This document shows positions 18,644 through 26,700 of a stretch of 64,000 bases of DNA, one piece after another. How positions within the stretch are numbered: position 1 is the stretch's first letter; each line of letters begins with the position of its first letter. The translations under genes were made by a program, and so were the position numbers. Source of the DNA: UBA4416 sp040387475 (lineage in GTDB: Bacteria > Bacteroidota > Bacteroidia > B-17B0 > Aurantibacillaceae); the NCBI GenBank assembly GCA_040387475.1, contig JAZKDT010000035.1, positions 62,001-126,000 of the forward strand, written 5' to 3'. The notes beneath the pieces are model-generated. The model had not been told where the DNA came from and did not search any database. It saw nothing but the letters and a program-made list of their open reading frames with translations.

Positions 18644-20291
18644 TCAATAATTCTTTCGCGTTCTTTAAAGCAATTTCTGTTGGAATTCCGGTGCTTAACA
18701 TTTTGGCGATTTCTGACACGCGTTCATCATTCGTGAGCGCTTTAATACTTGATGTGGTTTTGTCTTTAGAATCTGATTTATACACAAATAAATGATTACG
18801 ACCCTTACTGGCCATTTGCGGTAAATGTGTAATCGTAATTACCTGCATGGTTTTTCCCATCGCAAATAAAATGTTTCCAATCTTGTCGGCTACGTCGCCG
18901 CTTACGCCCGTATCTATTTCATCAAAAATAATAGTTGGCAAGGCAGTGCGCTCAGCTAACAATGCCTTTAGGCATAGCATTAAACGCGAAAGCTCGCCGC
19001 CCGAAGCTGTTTTATGAAGCTCTTTAAATTCGGCACCTTTGTTAGCAGTAAATAAAAAGGAGATGACATCAAGCCCGGTAGCACTTAAATTTTCCTGTGG
19101 TTTTAATTCTATTTTAAACTGAGCATTAGCCATTGAAAGACTGGTTAGCATCGTTTTGATATTTTGCTCGATACCCGCTGTTGCTTTTTGTCGTTTTAAA
19201 GAAAGCTCAGACGCGGTAACTTTACACTGGTTTTCTAAAGTTGAAATTTCTTTCCGGTTTTTTTCGATACTTAGTTCCAGCGATGAGAATTGTTGCAATT
19301 TTGCTTCAATCTCATCTTTAATAAGCATGAGTTCTCCTTCAGTATTAACGCCGTGCTTCTTTAATAACCGATTCAATTTATCTAACTGGGTATTTATTTC
19401 CCCTAATCGTGTATTGTCGTACACAACATCTTCCTCACACGCGTCTATATCTTTTGATAGTTCTTTTAATTCTATAGACACAGAATTAATCCGTTCAAAT
19501 AGTTCGGCAAATTGCTTCCCGAATTTGGATACACTTTGTAATTGCTGTTTTACTATTGCCAGGGTAGATACAATATTTTCGTCCCCACCATTAATGGCCA
19601 ACGATGATTTTGCTAAATTGCCTTTGATATATTCAGCATTTTCAAGGGTTTCACTTTCTTCTTCCAGTTGTTTTAGGTCTCCCGGTTTAAACGGTGTTTC
19701 TTCCAGTTCATTAAATTGAAACTGGTAATAATCAAGCTCTTTTTTTGCCTGTAGTTCCTGCGCGACGAGTTCTTCCAGGTGCTTTTTTAATTTTTGAAGA
19801 GCACTGAATTGTTTTTTATAATCGGTGAATAAAGTCGTAGTTTGAGCAAAGGCATCCACCAGCTCAAACTGAAAATTCGTTTCTTTTAAGAGTAAAGTTT
19901 CGTGTTGTGAATGAATATCGATCAACTGATCACCGAGTTCTTTTAAAACACTAATGGTTGTGGGAGTATCATTAATAAAGGCTCTTGATTTACCCTCCGG
20001 GGTAATTTCCCTTCTTACTGTTGTCAATTCTTCAAAATCCAGTTCATGGGTTTCGAAAAAAGGCTTTAATTTATATTCTTTGATATTAAAGCGCGCTTCA
20101 ATGATACATTTTTTTGCTTTATCGTGCAACGAATTTATATCTGCCCTGTTCCCAAGTGTAAGACCGAGTGCGCCTAATAGAATCGACTTTCCAGCTCCGG
20201 TTTCTCCGGTAATAACTGTCAAACCTTTATTAAGATGAACTTCAGTCTCTTCAATCAGTGCAAAATTCTGTATTCTTAAATGCTGTAACAT
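18636..20291 (-). CDS. recN: DNA repair protein RecN
   Basis: A 551-residue SMC-like ATPase for double-strand-break repair. Walker A is GETGAGKS (residues 29-36) after LRIQNFALIEE. A long coiled-coil arm runs from about 150 to 360, and the C-terminal half holds the ABC signature TASGGELSRLMLCLK, Walker B TIIFDEIDTGVSG and the H-loop ITHLPQMA. Length and order match the family. It ends within the start of the downstream LTA-synthase-like gene. Confidence 0.93.
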   Translation of the reverse strand: MLQHLRIQNFALIEETEVHLNKGLTVITGETGAGKSILLGALGLTLGNRADINSLHDKAKKCIIEARFNIKEYKLKPFFETHELDFEELTTVRREITPEGKSRAFINDTPTTISVLKELGDQLIDIHSQHETLLLKETNFQFELVDAFAQTTTLFTDYKKQFSALQKLKKHLEELVAQELQAKKELDYYQFQFNELEETPFKPGDLKQLEEESETLENAEYIKGNLAKSSLAINGGDENIVSTLAIVKQQLQSVSKFGKQFAELFERINSVSIELKELSKDIDACEEDVVYDNTRLGEINTQLDKLNRLLKKHGVNTEGELMLIKDEIEAKLQQFSSLELSIEKNRKEISTLENQCKVTASELSLKRQKATAGIEQNIKTMLTSLSMANAQFKIELKPQENLSATGLDVISFLFTANKGAEFKELHKTASGGELSRLMLCLKALLAERTALPTIIFDEIDTGVSGDVADKIGNILFAMGKTMQVITITHLPQMASKGRNHLFVYKSDSKDKTTSSIKALTNDERVSEIAKMLSTGIPTEIALKNAKELLNA

Positions 20292-20541
20292 AGTCCCGTT
20301 AAATATCGGAAATTATTTAGCGCTGAAACGGTTATTTTTCTCATATCAATAGGGCATTTTTCAACAATTTTTATTTTTAAGTACGTTACGCCTAAACCAT
20401 ATGAATCATTCAATCATTTAAACCGTTCTTTCACTCAAAAGCGTGTAACAAAAAGTTTTTTTTACCGTAATACAATATAGAAAGAATGGCAAACTACTTG
20501 CACTATCTTCTCTGAAGTATCATTTCTAAATTTTTTGAATC

Positions 20542-21408
20542 ATGAGACAGCTAAAAATAACCAAACAGATTACAAATCGCGAAACAGCTTCGCTGGATAT
20601 GTATTTACAGGATATCGGCCGCGTGGAACTAATTACGGCTGATGAGGAAGTTGTTTTGGCTCAAAAGATAAAACAGGGTGATCAACGCGCACTTGATAAA
20701 CTGGTAAAGGCTAATTTGCGTTTTGTGGTTTCCGTTTCCAAACAATATCAAAATCAGGGCTTGAGCTTGCCCGATCTGATAAATGAGGGCAACATGGGAT
20801 TGATCAAAGCCGCGCAACGTTTCGACGAAACCAGGGGATTTAAATTTATATCTTATGCCGTATGGTGGATCAGACAATCTATTTTGCAGGCTTTGGCCGA
20901 ACAATCAAGAATTGTAAGATTACCGTTAAATAAAATTGGCGCTATAAATAAGATCAATAAAACATTCGCCAAACTGGAGCAGCAATTAGAACGCGAACCT
21001 ATTGCAGAAGAAATCTCGGAAATTTTGGATATTTTACCCGAAGATATCCGCGATATCATGAAAAATCAGGGGCGTCACATGAGTATGGACGCTCCGCTGG
21101 GTACAATGGAAGATGGCGGAAGTATGTACGAATTATTGGAAAACAAACATGAGGTTTCTCCGGATAATGATCTGATCATTGAAAGTTTAAGAAGCGAAAT
21201 AAACAGAGCTTTAACCGCGTTAACGGCTCGGGAAGCAGACGTTGTAAGGCTTTATTATGGATTAAGTGGTGGACATTCCCACTCACTGGAAGAAATTGGG
21301 GAAAAATTTGAATTAACCAGGGAGAGAGTACGTCAAATAAAAGAAAAAGCAGTGCGCCGTTTAAAGCATGCTTCCCGAAGCAAGTTTTTAATGGGGTATT
21401 TAGGATAG
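20542..21408 (+). CDS. rpoD: Primary RNA polymerase sigma factor (sigma-70, RpoD/SigA)
   Basis: A 288-residue sigma factor with regions 1.2, 2, 3 and 4 but no region 1.1, the usual form in Bacteroidota, where it recognises TTTG/TAnnTTTG promoters. Visible are DMYLQDIGRVELITADEE (1.2), DLINEGNMGLIKAAQRFD and FISYAVWWIRQSI (2), and the region 4 helix-turn-helix LEEIGEKFELTRERVRQIKEKAVRRL. It is transcribed divergently from recN, with a 250-base shared upstream region. Three terminator-like hairpins follow it. Confidence 0.94.
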   Translation: MRQLKITKQITNRETASLDMYLQDIGRVELITADEEVVLAQKIKQGDQRALDKLVKANLRFVVSVSKQYQNQGLSLPDLINEGNMGLIKAAQRFDETRGFKFISYAVWWIRQSILQALAEQSRIVRLPLNKIGAINKINKTFAKLEQQLEREPIAEEISEILDILPEDIRDIMKNQGRHMSMDAPLGTMEDGGSMYELLENKHEVSPDNDLIIESLRSEINRALTALTAREADVVRLYYGLSGGHSHSLEEIGEKFELTRERVRQIKEKAVRRLKHASRSKFLMGYLG

Positions 21409-21446
21409 TTGTTTATGTTTAGTTAGTTCCCGGTATCAACTGGAAC

Positions 21447-21477
21447 AAGGAGGCTAGTGTTTGGCCTCCTTTTTTTA
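21447..21477 (+). terminator. Terminator downstream of rpoD
   Basis: AAGGAGGC pairs with GCCTCCTT across a 10-base loop and is followed by a run of T. A smaller hairpin GTTCC/GGAAC lies directly before it. Confidence 0.8.
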
Positions 21478-21547
21478 TTTAGCTGGCATGCTTTTTTAAG
21501 AATATCTTGTACGGGAATAGTGTTTAGTTCCGTTTAGTTTAATTATA

Positions 21548-21585
21548 AAAAAAGGGAGATTCCGCTATGGTAATCTCCCTTTTTT
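21548..21585 (+). terminator. Second terminator-like hairpin after rpoD
   Basis: AAAAAGGGAGATT pairs with AATCTCCCTTTTT. The A/T flanks make it work in either direction. Confidence 0.75.
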
Positions 21586-21666
21586 CTTATCCGGTCGTTT
21601 GGCACACTTTTATATAGTAAATAGTATAGGGATAGGTTTTGTTCCGTTTAGTTTAGTTTAAAAAGT

Positions 21667-21698
21667 GGAGGCGTACATTATATGTAGCCTCCTTTTTT
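21667..21698 (+). terminator. Third terminator-like hairpin after rpoD
   Basis: GGAGGC-g-TACAT pairs with ATGTA-GCCTCC and is followed by TTTTTT. The stem is 11 bp with one bulge. Confidence 0.75.
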
Positions 21699-21751
21699 AT
21701 GGTTGTTATTTATTGTTTATAGAATTTTGCCTATTCATCTGCAATATTTTA

Positions 21752-21759
21752 TATTTTTG
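21752..21759 (+). promoter_or_regulatory. Promoter -7 box of rpe
   Basis: TATTTTTG matches TAnnTTTG. A TTTG (21726-21729) lies 22 bases upstream, within the accepted spacing range for the -33 box. The rpe ATG is at 21777. Confidence 0.6.
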
Positions 21760-21776
21760 AAGTTTAAACTTATATT

Positions 21777-22433
21777 ATGTCACACTTAATTGCACCTTCA
21801 GTTTTATCGGCGGATTTTGGAAATCTGCAACGCGATATAGAATTGATCAATAATTCGGATGCTGATTGGTTTCATATTGATATCATGGATGGTGCGTTTG
21901 TTCCCAATATTTCTTTTGGTTTCCCGGTTTTAAAAGCCATTCAAAAACATGCTAAAAAGCCTTTGGATGTGCATCTGATGATTGAAGATCCGGATCGTTA
22001 CGTTCAATTATTTAAAGATGCGGGAGCCGATATATTGACCGTTCATCAGGAAGCCTGCAGGCATTTACACCGTTCTGTCCAAAATATTAAAGCATCCGGT
22101 ATGAAAGCAGGCGTTGCGCTAAATCCTCATACTTCTATTTCATCATTAGAAGATATTATTTCTGACATTGATCTCGTGTGCGTGATGAGTGTAAATCCTG
22201 GATTTGGTGGACAAAAATTTATTGAAAATACTTATACAAAGGTTATCGCCCTGAAGAAGCTGATTGAACAAAAAAATTCTGCCGCCCTCATCGAAATTGA
22301 CGGAGGCGTTGATCTGAATAATTACCATAAACTACTAGTGGCAGGCGCCGATGTATTAGTTGCCGGTAACACTGTATTCAGTAGTGTTAGCCCAAAAGAC
22401 ACCATTACACAATTAAAACAAGTACAATTATAA
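21777..22433 (+). CDS. rpe: Ribulose-phosphate 3-epimerase
   Basis: A 218-residue TIM-barrel enzyme of the pentose phosphate pathway that interconverts ribulose 5-phosphate and xylulose 5-phosphate. Family signatures are IAPSVLSADFGNL at the N-terminus, DWFHIDIMDGAFVPNISFG (metal-binding His and Asp), LDVHLMI, VMSVNPGFGGQKFI and EIDGGVDLNN. The length is normal. A short hairpin separates it from the superoxide dismutase gene, and the 40-base gap suggests that they may be co-transcribed. Confidence 0.94.
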   Translation: MSHLIAPSVLSADFGNLQRDIELINNSDADWFHIDIMDGAFVPNISFGFPVLKAIQKHAKKPLDVHLMIEDPDRYVQLFKDAGADILTVHQEACRHLHRSVQNIKASGMKAGVALNPHTSISSLEDIISDIDLVCVMSVNPGFGGQKFIENTYTKVIALKKLIEQKNSAALIEIDGGVDLNNYHKLLVAGADVLVAGNTVFSSVSPKDTITQLKQVQL

Positions 22434-22438
22434 ACCCC

Positions 22439-22456
22439 GTCTGCCGAAAGGCAGAC
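22439..22456 (+). promoter_or_regulatory. GAAA-tetraloop hairpin between rpe and the SOD gene
   Basis: GTCTGCC-GAAA-GGCAGAC is a perfect 7-bp stem with a GNRA tetraloop. It lacks a T-run, so it is more likely an mRNA stability or processing element, or a short dispersed palindrome, than a terminator. Confidence 0.5.
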
Positions 22457-22473
22457 CTAAAAAACAAAACAAT

Positions 22474-23082
22474 ATGCCATTCGAATTACCACAATTACCG
22501 TATGCACATAACGCACTGGAACCACATATTGATGCAAAAACTATGGAGATACACCATGGAAAACATCACCAGGCTTATGTTACCAATTTAAATAATGCTA
22601 TTGCAGGAACAGATGCAGAAAACATGAGCATTGAAGATATTTGTAAAAATATTTCTAAATATCCCGCAGCTGTTCGTAACAATGGTGGCGGACATTACAA
22701 TCACTCTTTGTTTTGGCAGGTTATGGCACCAAATGCTGGTGGAATGCCAACAGGAGATTTAGCAAAAGCAATTGAGTCTGACTTAGGTGGTTTTGAAAAA
22801 TTTAAGACTGATTTCGCAGCAGCTGGAGCTACACGTTTTGGATCAGGCTGGGCCTGGTTATGCGTAAAAGAAGGAAAACTTTGTGTGTGCTCTACTCCTA
22901 ATCAGGATAATCCTTTAATGGATATCGCTGATTGCAAAGGAACACCCATTTTAGGAATGGATGTATGGGAACATGCTTACTATTTAAATTATCAAAACCG
23001 TCGCCCTGATTATATGGCTGCATTTTTTAATGTTATCAACTGGACAAAAGTAAGCGAGCTATATGCCGCTGCGAAAAAATAA
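22474..23082 (+). CDS. Superoxide dismutase (Fe/Mn family)
   Basis: A 202-residue cytoplasmic enzyme that converts superoxide to hydrogen peroxide and oxygen. The four metal ligands are visible: His in EIHHGKHHQAYV (residue 27), His in HYNHSLFW, and Asp and His in DVWEHAYYLNY. GGGHYNHSLFW is closer to the Mn-type pattern, while QVMAPNAGG has Fe-type flavour, so I do not assign the metal. The length is typical. A strong terminator follows at 23104-23140. Confidence 0.93.
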   Translation: MPFELPQLPYAHNALEPHIDAKTMEIHHGKHHQAYVTNLNNAIAGTDAENMSIEDICKNISKYPAAVRNNGGGHYNHSLFWQVMAPNAGGMPTGDLAKAIESDLGGFEKFKTDFAAAGATRFGSGWAWLCVKEGKLCVCSTPNQDNPLMDIADCKGTPILGMDVWEHAYYLNYQNRRPDYMAAFFNVINWTKVSELYAAAKK

Positions 23083-23103
23083 TTTAAAAAAATATTATTT
23101 TGT

Positions 23104-23140
23104 AAAAAGGTCCCGATGATTTTTCATCGGGACCTTTTTT
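23104..23140 (+). terminator. Terminator after the superoxide dismutase gene
   Basis: AAAAAGGTCCCGATGA pairs with its complement CATCGGGACCTTTTTT around a short T-rich loop. Confidence 0.9.
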
Positions 23141-23174
23141 ATTTATGTAACAATATATTTTATATTTTAGTAGT

Positions 23175-23699
23175 ATGACGATTAATAAATTATCTGCCAT
23201 TTTTGTTGGAATATTATTTCAATCTGTTTTATTAGCGCAAACTACAACTTATCCCGACGGTAAATTACAGAGTAAAGGAAACAGAGTGGATGGGGAATGT
23301 ATTACTTATTATGAAAACGGTAATATGAAAACAAAAGACCATTTTGTGAATGGAGAGTATGAAGGTGAGAGTATATTATATTATGAAAGTGGAAATGTTC
23401 ACATGAAGTCTTTTTTTGTTAAAGGTGAATTTGATGGAGAAAATATAATGTATTACGAAAGTGGTAAAATTGAAGCGCGAGCATTTTTTGTTAATGGTAA
23501 ATATCATGGAGATAACATTACATATTATGAAAATGGAAGTATCAACACGAAACAAACCTATGTTAACGGAAAAGCAAACGGAGAGTCTGTTTCATATTAC
23601 GAAAATGGCACGCTGAGGAATAAAAGTTTTTGGGATAATGGCATGCCAAAGGGAGAGCAAATTAATTATGATGAGAGTGGTAGGGTTATTAAGGAATAG
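23175..23699 (+). CDS. Secreted MORN-like (YwqK-type) repeat protein
   Basis: A 174-residue protein with a signal peptide (INKLSAIFVGILFQSVLLAQ). The rest is about seven tandem 23-residue units of the type YYENG-x5-K-x-x-FVNG-x-x-x-GE-x-I, a MORN_2/YwqK-like repeat that forms a beta-hairpin ribbon. It starts at the ATG at 23175, shortly after the SOD terminator, and has its own bidirectional terminator downstream. Similar proteins occur widely in Bacteroidota; some databases link the family to an antitoxin, but nothing nearby looks like a toxin. A structural or binding role is an inference. Confidence 0.75.
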   Translation: MTINKLSAIFVGILFQSVLLAQTTTYPDGKLQSKGNRVDGECITYYENGNMKTKDHFVNGEYEGESILYYESGNVHMKSFFVKGEFDGENIMYYESGKIEARAFFVNGKYHGDNITYYENGSINTKQTYVNGKANGESVSYYENGTLRNKSFWDNGMPKGEQINYDESGRVIKE

Positions 23700-23716
23700 T
23701 ATTTAATATATATCAT

Positions 23717-23752
23717 AAAAAGCCCTGCTTGAATTTTCAAGCAGGGCTTTTT
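23717..23752. terminator. Bidirectional terminator between convergent genes
   Basis: AAAAAGCCCTGCTTG pairs with CAAGCAGGGCTTTTT around AATTTT. It serves the MORN protein gene on the plus strand and the giant peptidase gene on the minus strand. Confidence 0.9.
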
Positions 23753-23769
23753 AAGGAGTTAAATTTTAT

Positions 23770-26700
23770 TTATTCTTTGATCACCCTCGTTAAAAAGTAC
23801 GAACCATTGTTTTTAATTCTCACCGAATAAATTCCTTTAGCAAAATGCTCAAATGAAATGGCTGTGCTATTAGTTGAAATGGTTTCTGTTAACACTAATT
23901 TACCAATGGCATCAAAAACTTCCACAGTGGCATTTTCAACCCTAGTTGATTTAAAATCAATGGTAACGTTCCCTGCAGTTGGATTAGGATATACTACAAG
24001 TGAACTATTCGCAATCTCTTGTATGCCCGTACACGTATTTACTACAACCGTTTCACTGGTAACCGCTGAACAGCTATTTATGTCGGTATAACTATATGTT
24101 ACGGTAAATGTTCCAACACCGGCAACCGACGGATCAAAGTTTGAGCCACTCACACCCGTTCCCGAATAAGTTCCTCCATTCGGACTTCCTGTTAAAATAA
24201 CAGCCGCGTTGTTTACACACAATGGACCCGATAAACCGCTTAAGCTCACACTAGGTAAAATATTTACATTAACCGTTGTTACCTGAGAATCAGGACAGCC
24301 GTTTGTTGTTCCGGTTACTGTATAGTTTGTTGTAGTGGTTGGAAAAACAGAAAGGTTTTGTGCGGTTGATCCTGTATTCCAACTATACATTGTTGCACCT
24401 GATGAAGTTAGCCATGCCGTATCGCCTGAACAAATAGTAGCGCTGTTTACAACAACCGTTGGTGTAGCACTTACGTTAACAGTTGCAACCTCAGAATCAA
24501 AACAACCATTGCTTGTTCCTGTTACAGTATAATTTGTTGTAGTTGCAGGTGAAACAGAAATACCCGCAGTAGACGCGGAGGTATTCCAATTATAAGTAGA
24601 TGCTCCGCTTGCCGTTAAAGCTGCTGAATTTCCTGAGCAAATGGTTGAACTATTTACTACAACGGTTGGTGTAGCATTTACATTTACCGTTGTAACTTTG
24701 GTATTAGTACATCCGTTGCTGGTTCCTGTTACTGTGTAGTTTGTTGTAGTTACCGGAGAAACAGAAATATTCGCTGTCGACGCCGAGGTATTCCAACTGT
24801 AGGTTGTTGCCCCGGTTGCTGTTAGAGACGCTGAATTTCCTGAGCAAATGGTTGGACTGTTTACAGATACGGTAGGTGTTGTTTTCACAGTTACCGTTGT
24901 AACTTTCGTATGTGTACATCCGTTGCTGGTTCCTGTTACTGTGTAGTTTGTTGTAGTTACAGGAGAAACAGAAATGCTGGCCGTCGATGCCGAGGTATTC
25001 CAACTGTAGGTTGTTGCTCCGGTTGCTGTTAGAGCTGCTGTATTTCCTGAGCAAATGGTTGAACTGTTTACAGAAACGGTAGGTGTTGTTTTCACGGTTA
25101 CGGTACTCACTTTCGTATTCGTACATCCATTGCTGGTTCCGGTTACTGTATAGTTTGTTGTGCTTGCAGGCGAAACAGAAATACTTGCAGTAGATGCCGA
25201 GGTATTCCAGCTATAAGTAGCTGCGCCGCTGGCCGTTAAAACCACTGAATTTCCTGAACAAATAGTTGAACTGTTTACAGATACTGTTGGGTTTGCTGCA
25301 ACATTCACAGCAACCGTATTAGTTGCCATGGTTCCACAACCGGATAAATTTCCACTAACTGTGTAAATTGTGGTGGAAGTTGGCGATACAGAAATAGAGG
25401 CGTTATTTGAGCCTGTGTTCCATGTATAGGTTGTAACACCGCTGGCTGTAATAGTAGTTGTGGCTCCTGAGCAGATTGATGGAGAATTTACAGCTATAGA
25501 TGGTGCGCTTCCAACCGTCACCATCGCTGTTGAGGTTTTTATACAACCCGTTGCGGATGTTCCGGTTACTGTATAAGTTGTACTCACTGTTGGTGAAACA
25601 GACAAGCTAGATCCTGTAGCACCTGTATTCCAGGTGTATGTGCTGGCACCACTGGCTGATAACGTACCCGTTGAACCGGCGCAGATAGTTGAAGAGGTGG
25701 CTGCCACCGTAGGTAATGCGTTAACCGTTACCGTAGCGGTTTGTGTATTTATACAACCGTTACTTGTGCCGGTTACTATATAGTTACTTGTAACAGTTGG
25801 TGTTACTGAAATACTGGCGGTTGATGCCGAAGTACTCCAGCTGTAAGTTGATGCGCCACTTGCAGTTAAAGCGGCCGGATTTCCAATACAAATAGTTGAA
25901 TTGTTGACCGAAATAATTGGCGTTGCATTTACAGTTACTGTTGTTGTTTTAGAGTTGGTGCAACCATTACTCGTTCCCGTAACCGTGTAACTGGTTGTTG
26001 TAGCAGGCGATACCGAAATACTTGCTGTAGATGCAGAGTTGCTCCAGATGTAGGTTGCAGCGCCGTTAGCCACCAGTGCAGCTGAATTGCCCGAACATAT
26101 CGTTAAACTGTTTACCGATAGGGTTGGCGTAGTATTTACATTTACAGTTGTTACCTGTGTGTGGGAACAACCATTTGAGGTGCCGGTTACAGTATAGTTT
26201 GTATTTGAAGTTGGCGACACTGAAATACTTGCCGTAGATGCCGAAGTATTCCAGCTGTATGTTACAGCGCCACTTGCGTTTAAGACTGCCGAGTTTCCGG
26301 AACAAATAGTGGAACTGTTTACCGAAACAGTTGGAGTGGCATTTACAGCAACAGTTGATACTTTCGTATTTGAACAACCATTTTGAGTTCCTGTTACTGT
26401 ATAGCTGGTTGTTGTAAGAGGCGATACAGAAATGCTGCCGGTTGATGCTGAGGTACTCCAACTATATGTTGTAGCGCCACTGGCCGTTAACACAGCGGAG
26501 TTGCCAGAACAGATCGTGGAACTATTTACTGCAACTGTGGGCGTTGCAATAACTGTTACTGTTTTAATGGAGGTATTTTGACCCGAAGCATTTTTAGCAA
26601 TGAGGGAAATAGTGTAAGTTCCTGCATTGGCAAAAGTAATAGTTGGATTTTGNNNNNNNNNNCCTGTTGATGAGGTCGCCGTCCATGTCCAGGTGGTTGG

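Larger units (their letters stand above)
21409..21776 (+). other. 368-base region after rpoD with three terminator-capped units
   Basis: No open reading frame is convincing. Three stretches, each with a TTTAGTT-rich leader and a hairpin plus T-run, follow one another at about 100-base spacing (hairpins at 21447-21477, 21548-21585 and 21667-21698). Leaders 2 and 3 share GTTCCGTTTAGTTTA exactly (21527 and 21641). The last part holds the rpe promoter. Confidence 0.65.

Noticed and set aside
23175..23699. Toxin-antitoxin assignment for the YwqK-like protein
   Set aside because: No toxin-like neighbour and a signal peptide indicates export.
24704..25126. Alternative minus-strand frame across the Ig-like repeats
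   Set aside because: It is periodic with the 207-bp repeat in a shifted frame; a shadow of the peptidase gene.
24258..26545. Possible CRISPR array because of regular repeats
   Set aside because: The units are about 207 bp, coding, in one frame and without short spacers.
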